DNA from: Polytrichum commune
Taxonomy: Eukaryota; Streptophyta; Polytrichopsida; Polytrichales; Polytrichaceae
Direction of reading: 5' to 3'
Assembly (NCBI GenBank): GCA_950295325.1
Contig: OX485803.1
Coordinates: 15,314,001 to 15,378,000 of the forward strand
DNA length: 64,000 bases
Shown: one piece after another, positions 45,745-57,059 of the stretch
Position numbering within the stretch: position 1 is the stretch's first letter
How the letters are laid out: each line of letters opens with the position of its first letter
The notes under the pieces: generated by a model
Told to the model about the DNA's origin: nothing
The model's database searches: none
Seen by the model: the letters and a program-made list of their open reading frames with translations, nothing else
Translations under genes and position numbers: made by a program

Positions 45745-47035
45745 GTGTGATGATGATTGATTTTGAGAACCTTGAGCTTGAGAATAATGGCAATTCAAAC
45801 TACGGGAGAGTTTTTCCTTTGTTGATTGGCTATATTGTGGACGAGGTGAAAAATGTACAAATGAGTTCCGTAGGGGCTGATTATAGGCTAAGATCTTGAG
45901 GATTTTTGATGGGGGTCATTGTGTATGCTTGTGTTGCATAGCATATTTCAATCATGTGTACCGAGGTTTGGGGGGGGGGGGTGGGAAATCGTGCCCACAT
46001 AATTTGGGCATATTTCTCTTGGGATTTCCAAGAGCATCAATTGCAAAGTCAACATTAGCTACATGTTGGAAGGGTTTAGTATAGAAGGAGAACAATCTTG
46101 TTTGTGGAATAATAAATGTTATGTGTATATTCTCTTAAGAGTCAACGCTCCTCGAACATATCAATTTGCGAAGTCTAATCCAATTACCAAGGTATGTGGG
46201 TCTTATGTAGTCACTCTTCTTATATGTTCATCATTCACACTACATGAGGACCTACATGATCACTCAAAAAGAAAGAGAATTTTGCCTTTTGACCTCTTAA
46301 AACATTTGCATCTTAATTCCGTTTCTAAGACTCAAAGTGACCAACTTCAAAAGATTGTATGTGGAATTGGAAATGCCCACAAGAGTTCCACAAAAGGTAG
46401 CTGAGCCTAAAGTGACACTGTCCCCCCAATAATTATAACTATAATTATATATATATATTTCAAGCAAGGTAAATAGCTTGGAAAATTTTCAAAAATATTC
46501 CATAGATTTGAAAATTTATACAAAGTCTACAATTTTTTTCTTCCAAAAATAACAAATTTACATGTAACTAACAAAAATCTGCAAGTTCATTTCAAGAGAT
46601 GAGCCTTTTGTTCTTGACTAAGGGGGGGGGGTTCAATAATGTTGGGTTGCTAGGTGAGAATCACCATAGAAGCAACCTTATTGCGGGTGAGAGTTTATTA
46701 TTAAATGAAGGGGGTGTCCCCCTTTTGTGGATCACTTCTTACACCGCCTCATTGAGCATATAGATCCCCAATCAACCATTGTCATCGGCCAATATTGGTG
46801 CTTTTCTTAAAGCATTCTTACATCCTTCTTACACCGCTACTATGAATCACCAAAGTGGTGCTATCTTTTACTTAATGTTGCTTATGATTGATTGCTTTTA
46901 ACAATGACTAACTTGATGGCACCATTGCACTCACTTGTTGATGGCTTAAGGATAAAAAAATAAAGAAGGTGTTGCCAACATGAAGATGTTACTTTAAGGC
47001 ATTGCTACCTTACTAGTATAGGAGCCTAAACAAAA
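45745..47035. other. Intergenic, no gene recognised
   Basis: Open stretches at 45708-45899 and 46063-46404 have no motif I know; they could be remnants of the element whose primer site is suspected at 45734. G runs lie at 45970-45981 and 46622-46631. Confidence 0.4.
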
Positions 47036-47039
47036 ATCA

Positions 47040-47240
47040 AAGTTCACTAACGACTAAAGTCCACTGTGTCTAGGGAGACTTTTGGACATCTTTCGGTTGT
47101 TCTTTATTGATTTGAGGTATATTCTCCAAATTCCTCTAAAACGATCAATAATTTTCCTGAAGTCTTGAACTTCAACTGGTTATTTCTACAAAACCAACTG
47201 GTATTTGTAACTACACTGGTTATCCCGGTTACTAGGGGAG
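47040..47240. repeat. Family E repeat, partial
   Basis: Reverse-orientation core: TTTTCCTGAAGTCTTGAACT, TTCAACTGGTTATTTCTAC and GTATATTCTCCAAATTCCTC. Confidence 0.55.
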
Positions 47241-48969
47241 GGTTAACAATGAATGTGGAGTATTAATAAAGGTGATACGAAATTTCTTTACGTTGTGAAA
47301 CTAGAGCCACCAAAAGATCCAAGGAGTATTGTTCATCCTGGCACTGTTCACAAAATACTATTCATAGCAACACTATTCATTGAAAGTACCGCCACTTGGT
47401 ATTATTCCCTCAAAGTATTGGCACTTGGCACTATTCACTGACAAGCATGTGTTTCCCTATGATTGTTTTTATCACTCTACGAACACCGTAGAGCACGCAT
47501 TCATTTTCTTGAAATCTACGATAACCGAAAATGTAATCCTGAATTTAGTCTCACTTACTGTAGTAAGAAATTCCAGCCCTCAATGACTTTGAGATTTGGC
47601 TAAATAGTGCGTGCTTTGGGAATTAACACCACCCTCACTAATTGGGATAATTAGTGTAGCGGTAGATTCTCCCCGTTCATTAGTTAAGGTGTTTATTGGG
47701 TACGGCCCACACGTCCTTCAGTAGGCTGTTAGTTCTATCCATCTAGTAGGCAAAGGAAGAGTGTTGGAGTTGTGGATAGCCTAGTTTCTCAAACAAGGTA
47801 CTACCGTACTAGACTAGTTGGACTAGGCTTGCCACTACGACAATAAAGCCAATTGCATTTGTTGTGTGCCATGGGTTGCGGTTGATGGGGTGGATTGTAA
47901 GGTACGTGTGCCTAAAAGCAACACTTCCAACAAGTTTTAATCTTTTATTGGTTTTAAAGAAGTCGGTAGAGTTTCATAACATGCTTGCAACAAGTATGGA
48001 AGATGTGTGAAGAGTGCATAGATTTTTTTTAAAGAATAAAGTAGTTTATATGCATCCTACAAACATCTGCAATGTCATTTTGGGGTTTAGGCATTTTTAT
48101 TGTCGAGTAGGGAAGTCCACTCTCACATACATTTGTATTGTGTACCTTCCTTTATAACCTCTACTTATGAATCAACCCTAGCAAGCATTAGATGTAACCA
48201 ACCTAGATTAGACTAAACTACAGTAGCTTTTGGTAAAAGGATGGCAATGCTTTTAGACGCATGTACCTGATCTCAACTTTGACCTAATCCATGGTCTTCA
48301 CTCTAATCTAAACTTCGTTGAAATAATCAAATTTCAAAACTACTCTCTAGATTTTCGAAATGCCACACTAGTTCCACATACCCTCAAGGTGAGCAGGACC
48401 TGATTCGATTTCTCATCTCAAATGAAAATATATACAAATTCAAAGCATATACCAAATTCCTTTGCAATTGAACATGGCTTCTCTATCCACATGCGCGGAG
48501 TAGCCAAAATGCAGGGTTCGCAAATCGGGGTTGTATTTCACAGGGAACATGGAATAGTAACCATCTAAGAGCCTAATCATGTTTTAAGGTTTACTAATGA
48601 CTGCATAACAACTTTATGGTAGAGTCCACAAGCCATTTGGTAAATTGTTGCTACTCTTCCATCCGTTAGGGTGATGAAGATGTAGATAGCATAGATTCTC
48701 AAAACAAAGTCAATACTACAACTACTAGGCCTTGAACTTGCTATAATCATAAACTAGGCTTGGTGACGTAGTAACAAGTTACAACAAAGTCAATTGAATG
48801 CGTAAAGTGTTATTAAGTTGAGGATGGAGTGAACTGCAAGAACTTTCACACCTGAACTCCCATGTAAAATTCGAAATGACCAATTTCAAAAAAGTTGTCT
48901 TTGGAGTTCGAAATATTGCCCGCAATACTTCCGTATACAATTTCAAGAGCCTAAATTGGTTGTGGGTTT
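47241..48969. other. Intergenic, no gene recognised
   Basis: Only short frames, and no repeat with definable ends. Confidence 0.4.
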
Positions 48970-48972
48970 TTA

Positions 48973-49471
48973 GGGCCACTTCACACACGAGACTGAGAGC
49001 CCATGACCATTACACTTCAAGCACTCTCATTGGAGGAAAAGGTGGATCTCTCCAAGTTCGCTTCACACTACGCTTGAGGGACCAACAAAGTATGTGAATG
49101 CAAGATGGATGTAAAGTCTACATGGATTCCTACGTGGCATCGAATGGATCATATTTCATGGTCACTTGGATTATTTTCAAAAATCATCTCTTGGAGGTAA
49201 GCCTAATACAAAACCAAGAGACCATGACACTCTGAACGCTCACCACCATTGGTTCATTCTAATTTATCATGTGTGAGAACACGCATGAATAGAAAGTCAT
49301 TGAAATAGCATTTGGTTGAGGGCGCGGTCACATATGACTTCACACTACACTTGAGGGTCCGTGACCACACTACATGATTTTGGAGGTGTATTGGGGACGG
49401 CCTTTCGACACTTCCTTTTGGGCTCTCACAATTTCATGGTCACGGCTCTTGGCTTGTGTGTGAAGTGGCCT
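48973..49471. mobile_element. Harbinger-type MITE family M, copy 3
   Basis: Starts GGGCCACTTCACACACGAGA; ends with the inverse except that the last base is T (GGCCT). TTA on both sides (48970-48972, 49472-49474). Same orientation as copy 2. Confidence 0.85.
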
Positions 49472-49474
49472 TTA

Positions 49475-50850
49475 CTAACGGCAGTCCTCTTGTGGTTCCC
49501 ACAAGCCATTCAGTAGATTGTTGTTGCTCTTGTTGCTCTTGCATCTGTTAGGGCAGAGGGAGGGAGACGAAGTTCGGAGGGCGATTACGAAGTGCGTGAT
49601 GAAGACGACCTAGATGAGGCCAGTGACGACCACGATCACGTTGCGAGCACTCTGTGGACTACAGATGCCAATGCATCACTCACATTCAAGCTCCCTTCCC
49701 CACATTCCTCTTTCTCACCACCTTCTTTACTCTCCCTCTCCGCATGCGCATGCTGCTTGTCTCCCCCAACTCCCCTCACCACCTGCAACATCAGCACCTC
49801 CTAGATTCGATGCCTAAATGGGCATTCCAAGCCAAACATTAGAGGTCTCACTTTTGGATAGCACCAGGGTTCAGACGTTCATGAATATACACTAGGGTGC
49901 CTGCCGCCCCTTTCAATTCGAATCTCACTACTGATTCTAGCAGCAGCAGGTAGAATGCACATTGGGCATTAGATTGTGGCAAGCATGCTGGCCAAGTAGC
50001 CAGCCAATTTTGTGGCAGAGTTTATATTCTTTGAAAAGAATAATCGGCCATTCTCACAACTTCTTGTCTTGTTTTTTGCAATTCCGGCCTTTTGTCCACC
50101 AGTTCTCTAGCACATTCGTTTGGATTTGACTGTAGGCATTACATCTGTTAAGTTTTGGTCTTGCATGTCCAATTCTGATGTGAGCTTGCTTGTGTCCATT
50201 TTGGAGCAGCATTTGATGTCAACTCCACGTTTGATTTTAATTTTTGGCTGGACTTTACTTTTCTGCTCGTACCTGAATGTTTCTAGTTTCGTCTGTGATC
50301 GAGGTATGGCCATGCAGGTTGTAACGATTGTCTGTCTTCGTCGTATCGAACTCTAGAGCTTGTTTAGTGGCATTGCAGGTGTTTGAACTGGCACCATTGA
50401 TTGGAGTAGGTTGTTGTTTCAATTCGAAAGCAGGACGATGAAAGTTACATGCTAGCTGCAGCGTGATGTAGGGTGAGATACATAGCTGTGATTTCATAAT
50501 GGTTTTCTTTTTTGGGTGGACACCCATAAACCTCAAACTGGATTCATAGTCTTCGGGTACATTCTCATGTTAGATTCCTAAAGGTATTGCTCACTATCAC
50601 TTTACTTGATCCCTATAACAGTGGACCCCAAACCATTACACTTTGAATTGAAGAGGAATTCTAAAGTGATGTGAAACCTACACCATGTCACTCATAAGTA
50701 TTATAGCCCTTAACTTGCATATAACACATTTTGGGTATTTAACATTATTACACAAATGACACTAAATACATAAACAACGCACATACTAGGCATGGACCTA
50801 CCACAATAATAACACGTATAGGCTTGCCACTAGAGTCCCTCAAAGGCTAA
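49475..50850. other. Intergenic, no gene recognised
   Basis: The Ser/Pro-rich frames at 49592-49842 overlap in all three phases of a CT-rich tract and are probably not coding. Family T-like words lie at about 50620-50810. Confidence 0.4.
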
Positions 50851-50854
50851 CTTC

Positions 50855-52240
50855 AAGGAGCTTGGTTTCAAGGTTGGTCCCTCTTTTATTTATTGGGTAG
50901 AATCATCCGTTTTCATCTCCAATCCAAGACATCGTTTTTGCAAGGCTTAGAAACCTTTGTTTGATCAGAGTCGGAAACCGAAAGAAGAGGGACTGACCTT
51001 GAAATCCAACTCCTCGACATTGGACACATGTCAAGGCCGAAATTCTTTTACCTTGGCTCACCAAACTCCATTTCCGAAACCGGCGTTTTTGAACATGTGT
51101 GGCATGCCCTTCAACAACCAAAGCAAGCCAATCGAATGTGTGGAGTGCCATGGGGTGTAAATTGTGTGTGTGTGTGAGGGGGGCTAGAGTTAGGCGGGCG
51201 TCAAGTGTTGGTGCAAGGAAGGGGCCGCAACTCCCTCTTGTATTTACTAGGTAGAATCATCCGTTTCCATCTCCGATTCAAGACATCGTTCCTGCAAGGC
51301 TTAAAAATCTCCGTTTCCGATTGGAGTCGGAAACCAACAGAAGAGGGACCAGCCTTGAAACCCAGCTCCTCAAAGTTAGCCACATGTCAAGGCCGAAACT
51401 CTTTTACCTTGGCTTACCAAACTCCGTTTTCGAGCGTGTGTGGCTTCCCTTCGGCAAGTGAGTCAATCAAAGGTGTGGAGTGGCATGGGTGTGGATTGTG
51501 GGGGGGTTGGAGTTAGGCGGGCGTCAAGTGTTAGTGCAAGGAAGGGGCCGCAACTCCCTCTTGTATTTACTCGGTAGAATCATCCGTTTCCATCTCTGAT
51601 CCAAGACATCGTTCCTGCAAGGCTTAAAAACCTCCGTTTCCAATCGGAGTCAGAAACCGACGGTTTAAACCAACAGAAGAGGGACCAACCTTGAAACCCA
51701 GCTCCTCGAAGTTAGCCACATGTCAAGGCCGAAACTCTTTTACCTTGGCTTACCAAACTCCGTTTTCGAGCGCGTGTGGCCTCCCCTTCGGCAAGTGAGC
51801 CAATGAAAGGTGTGGAGTGGCATGGGTGTGGATTGTGGGGGGGTTGGAGTTAGGCAGGAGTCAAGTGTTGGTGCAAGGAAGGGGCCGCAACTCCCTCTTG
51901 TATTTACTGGGTAGAATCATCCGTTTCCATCTCCGATCCAAGACATCGTTCCTGCAAGGCTTAAAAACCTCCGATTCCCATCAGAGTCAGAAACCGACGG
52001 TTTACACCAACATAAGAGGGACCAGCCTTGAAACCCAGCTCCTCGAAGTTAGCCACATGTCAAGGCCAAAACTCTTTTACCTTGGCTTACCGAACTCCGT
52101 TTTCGAGCGTGTGTGGCCTCCCCTTCGGCAAGCGAGCCAATGAAAGGTGTGGAGTGGCATGGGTGTGGATTGTGGGGGGGCTGGAGTTAGGCGGCCGCCA
52201 AGTGTTGGTGCAAGGAAGGGCCGCAACTGGCAGCTAGTAA
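50855..52240 (+). repeat. Tandem array, ~335-bp unit, four units plus a stub
   Basis: Unit landmark TCAAGTGTTGGTGCAAGG occurs at 51201, 51524, 51861 and 52198, giving periods of 323, 337 and 337. Other constant parts are TAGAATCATCCGTTTCCATC, CAAGACATCGTTCCTGCAAG and CCACATGTCAAGGCCGAAAC. The first unit (50855-51200) is the most diverged. Frames through it are not conserved between units, so it looks non-coding. Confidence 0.88.
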
Positions 52241-52244
52241 AAGG

Positions 52245-55165
52245 AAAAAAGCAGATCTCCCAAGTTAAGTTAAGAGCAACAGAAGCTTGCTTGGGGGAGG
52301 AGTCATAAGTTATCATGTCATGTGGGCTGCCACTCTTGTTCCAAACGCTAGCACAAGGAAGGCAGCCACGTGGCGAGATGCCACGCCAGACCCACACCCC
52401 TCTTTCCCCCACTCCACTCTCGCCTCCAGCTGGAGCTCTCCCATTCGCTGGCTGCGATCCAAGGACCACACAACCCCCCACCCAAAGCATGGGAATAACA
52501 GCAAGCTAACCTACAATAGGGTACTTACTTTATCCACTTTGCTATCCATCCCCTAGGATGTAATGTAGTAGGTGGCAAGATTCTCACTTCTTACTATTAG
52601 GGAAAAAGTGTGGTCCAATGCATTGTTGGACCGGTGTTTAGGTGTATGAATTGCATCAATAAGCAATGTTAATTATAATGGTATCAAAGAAGTTGCCTGC
52701 GGGTATTGGTATTGCAAAACCGTTCATTGTTGACATATGATGGGTATCGTTAGGCGAGAGAATCTTTGTATACTGGAGTTATCATTTGGGTCAGTGCCAT
52801 TCTGAGCCATATTGATACGAGGGCGATTTTAGCTAAGAGGTGAAGGTTCTTTGCATGGTATATAAACCCCAATGGGTGTTTTTTTAATATAGAAATATAA
52901 AGATTTGAAATACCATTTTTTATACCCTGAGATGGTATGAAAAATGGTGAAATCCTCATTATAGATGCATGAGTGATATCAAATGAAGATGATTCCAATC
53001 CAGCATTAGTTAAGATAACAACATGGTTGGAAAATTGACATGGCCATGATCCAAAAGAGCACGAACTTGTAATAAGCACATTTAATCTTCTTTTTACTTT
53101 TTCTTTGCCGAATCAGCACGACAATTCTATTAAGGCTTTATTCCAAGGCCACTTTTTCCATCCATTCTAAAGGAGGTATGCAACAAGATTCTCACTTATT
53201 ACACTAGTGGAATACATGGCTTTGAACAACACACTTGTAAATCGACAAAAGCGTGGTTCTATACAATACAATTTTGTGTTGTTTTGGACCACGTCGTGTC
53301 AATTTGACGACCTTGTTGTTTGGACCATGTTTTATAGTAGTGTTATAAGTGAGAATCTTGCCTACCTCCTTTGGGAATGATGGATAGTAAAGTGGGTATC
53401 TATGAAGCTTGGTTTATTTGTTGCCATCTGTTGGTTGGGATCAAAGTGATCTTGGCATCGGAATATAAGCTAAGCTACATAGGTGTTCGCTTTTCTATCC
53501 ATAGATTCGTTGCCTACATCGGCAACAAGAATCTCACTTATTACACTACACCATTTATGGTATTTTTCGTGTCACTTAATATTTGGAGTTACGTTGTGCC
53601 ATAACATTTCCTATAGATCTCATTTTTTTAACCAACAAAGGTCAAATTGGTTGAAAAGGAGGTCATGATCATCTTGTCTAAAGGCTCAACCACATAAACT
53701 TGCGATTGTGAGCTTGAGGGGTCAAGGTGAGAGAATATGGGCCTTTACATATGTCATAAATGATGGAGCTTCGGTTCCTCCTTTTATAAGGAAGATTGAT
53801 TTTCAAGGTTAAGCCCAAACTTAAACTTGTAGTCATCGGACTTGAAAAGTCTACAAGCTTGTGTTTGATGTCATGAATTCCATCTCCCCCAAAAAGCTTG
53901 ATTTTGAACATTGAGACAATATTGATCCAACATTTTAGACATATGTAAGGTCTCGAACTTGGGGTTTGCACCTTTCATAACATGTATGAGTATATGCGAG
54001 TGCACAAAAAGGATATTTATTTGAACTTTAATGTACTATGTATACATATGCTACACAAATTATAACTCGTAGTTATGTACTTGTATCGAGGACCTCCAGA
54101 AAATATATAATTTTTTGTACATGTATGGTTCGGTCACTAGACTTTATGGGATAAGTATTTAATGTTGAATAATTTTCTCATTTCCTTTTCTCATCCATGT
54201 ATTTATGGACGAGGCAATATTAGGGTTTTGGAAAGGGTGGTTAACCTGAGAACGAGGCCACTTCTTGCTTAGGGTTGCAAGAGGAATGGCCGGCACTTCT
54301 TTCTGGCCCTTCTTTGTGGTTGATGTAGGTGGTTTATGCGGGTTGTTGTTGTAGGTGCTTGTGGGTGATGGATGCCTTTGTTAGATCATGGGCGACATTG
54401 AAATTGTGAAGGTGCTTATTCCCAAGTTGGTTTTCTCTCAATCGGTTTCATATCATTAGTAAACCTCCGATGTGTATAACAAATCGGTGGTGAGTAATAC
54501 AAGGTGATTTAGCCGCCGCTTTGATGATATTTGGGTCACTTGCCCTCACAGAAGTGAAACTACACCCACCATCCTTCATAATGAGGAGTGTTATCCACCA
54601 AGCTATGACACACTTCATTTTTGTGCCTGAGGTGGGAAATTAAGAGACGCCAAGTTGGGCAAATTAGGAGGCAGCATGTGGCTGTGAGGTGCTGACCAAC
54701 TTGTATTGTGGGTATTCTATAATGAAAAAAACAATTTAGCAACATTTTATCTTACATGTGACCGTTTTAAAGGCACGACGCAACCAATATTCGCATTAAA
54801 CTTGGTTTTTATTGGCAAATGACCCATATAGAATCTACTAATGATGTTGTCCACTTACACAACATTGAAAGACAAAAGATTCCCCCCCCCTTCGCCGTAA
54901 CACTGCATTGGGAAGAAGTACAAAATCCTTGACTACGGAGCCTAGATGAACACCTTCCTCAACTCCGATTTCAATAAGCCCAAATTCTTTGGTCATGATT
55001 CGTAATTGCTAACTTGCTCAACTTCTAATGCTCGAATCCATTGACTAAATGATTCCACAAAGCTGGAGATATCCACATTAACCTCATCTACCTTACCAAC
55101 AAATTCAGCTTGAAAAACTCGGGTATAACATTGTCGTTGATTAGAATGAAACAGTTGATAGCAGC
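52245..55165. other. Intergenic, no gene recognised
   Basis: A family T fragment lies at 53545-53660 (ACACCATTTATGGTATTT, ATTTGGAGTTACG) and a C run at 54882-54890. No supported exon. Confidence 0.45.
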
Positions 55166-55168
55166 TAA

Positions 55169-55472
55169 GGGGCTTACCCCACTACAGGCCCTCAAATTTC
55201 GGTGGTGGCAGCGATTGGTTGGGTGCAACTGCCGCTACCCTAATGGGTACCACACAGACGGGAGATAAGAACAACGTGGCTTTGAAAAGTGGAGTGCTTC
55301 CTCACGATGAACTGCCGTTGGATTTTCCCTGGAAGTTTGTGTGGTGCTAAACTGCCAGTAGTGTGATACATGACCACTGGCAAAGTGATGAGATGTAAGC
55401 ATTTGCTTTGAAAAGTTGCCGGAACTATAGTCCACATCACGGAACCCCAATTGCCATAATGTGGTAAGCCCC
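55169..55472. mobile_element. Harbinger-type MITE family H3 (304 bp)
   Basis: Left end GGGGCTTACCCCAC, right end GTGGTAAGCCCC, with TAA at 55166-55168 and 55473-55475. No coding capacity. Confidence 0.82.
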
Positions 55473-55475
55473 TAA

Positions 55476-56515
55476 GTAACGTTATGTCGGGTCTCCCTGC
55501 TCATTGCTCAAAATTATACCGGACCACAGTAATAGGTGCAAAAAGTGTGGCTAGGCAGCCAAACTAGGGCAAATCTCCCTTTCATGAATGACTCCCTTTT
55601 ACTTGCATGCAGGGCTAGTAAATTAAAAGAGGCCATGATGCACCATTGATCAGCGCCTGTCTAAACTTGTGTTGACTTCCTGCAACATAGATGGGGTGGC
55701 TTGGCCAAATTTAGTGTTCAAATTTAATGGTACTGTCCTACAAAGTAGTAGCGTTTACTAGCATATGTGTACTAAGGTAGAGGGTGCTTAAACCAACACT
55801 TTAAGCTATTGCACATACATGTCGCACATTACATGGTTGATATAAAATAATATATATTTATATTAGCCTTTGTTCTAAACATAGGTAAAAAGAAATAAAA
55901 AATATTTTTAGCCTCAATTAGATATTTGATGAATATTTAAAGTCAAAACCACTAGTTTCCTTGAACCAATATATAGGTCATGTGTATGACGACCTTGGAT
56001 ATGATGAGGGCCCCCACTCTCATTGCCTAGAACCAACACAACATAGCTGGGTACTGGACCCAAACTATATCAAAGCCCAAGTAGTAATGATACGCAAAGC
56101 CACATGGCCACCTCCATGATCCCACCTACTGTAGTTCGCTTGCAAAACCATCACCTTGCGTCTCGGGAACCAAGCCCCTTGCATCCTGGGAAATGACCCT
56201 TTGTGCTTTGTGGACTTACCTCCTTGGCTTTGTGAATAGAATGGCTAGAAAAGGCATTGACAAGCCACCCTAATCCCACCTTGAACCAACTCGAGATAGA
56301 GTGAAGCCCGTTACCTACCCTACATGAAGGTAGTGAAGGCCGATATGAGGTGGCACCACTAATGGCACCTGAAAACCGTCGCTCCGTGGGCCCGGACACT
56401 CCTATATCAGGGAAACGGTTCAAGGTAATAAAGTGTTGGCAATTGGGAGGCGTTCATAGGTGTTGGTTTTGGGTGGGATGTTGGTTTTAGCACCCTCTAC
56501 TTTAGCAACTTACAA
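55476..56515. other. Intergenic, nothing recognised
   Basis: No gene or bounded repeat that I can support. Confidence 0.4.
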
Positions 56516-56520
56516 GCGAG

Positions 56521-57054
56521 TACACCGTTTATGGTATTTAGTGTGTTGCATGTCTATTAGTGTCACTCACCTTAGTTAGTGTCACCTCATGACAATTGGC
56601 ATTCAAGTTCACGTCCTAATATCTTGGCTCTATAAATAATCTTTCACTTAAAGAAGTTACTTATGTTGATGAATGGTATCATAGTGATAATTAGCCATGT
56701 GACACTTTGAGACTTCTAGGCATCTAGTTTAGGCCCTTTACAAATATTGTACGTGACATGAAATACCATAAAGAATGTAGCACAATAGGAGCCTTAGATG
56801 TGTGAAGAGGGATGTAGAATTCAAATATGTCAAAGTTTGCAGGACTACAACGTCTATGGTGTTGAGTTTCACTTACTATTTGGAACTACACAATGCTAGA
56901 ACTTCTTACTACATATTTCAGTTTTTACCAACAAAGTGTAAATATACACCATAAATGACTTACCTTGATAGAAAATTTACATTCCTGGAGCAAAAAGTTA
57001 TAACACTGCGTAACCCCGCAAAGTAAGTGACACTAACTACCATAAACGGTGTAG
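56521..57054. mobile_element. Family T MITE (ACACCGTTTATGGTATTTAG ends)
   Basis: Left TACACCGTTTATGGTATTTA and right ACTACCATAAACGGTGTA are inverted. Subterminal AGTGACACTAA and AACTTTTTG/GTTATAACACTGCGTAA recur near 36530-36880 and 53545-53660. An inner pair (AATACCATAAAGAATGTAG at ~56765) suggests a nested or dimeric structure. Confidence 0.65.
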
Positions 57055-57059
57055 CGCAA

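Noticed and set aside
46063-46404. 113-residue frame
   Set aside because: No motif, no homolog I know, no promoter or splice support; length alone is not enough in AT-rich DNA.
49592-49842. Ser/Pro-rich overlapping frames
   Set aside because: Three frames are open at once through a CT-rich tract, which indicates composition, not coding.
51205-52143. Frames of about 100 residues in the 335-bp array, tempting as a repeat protein
   Set aside because: Unit length is not constant modulo three and the frames break differently in each unit.
50855-52240. CRISPR-like array
   Set aside because: Units are long and contiguous with no repeat-spacer alternation, in a plant nuclear context.
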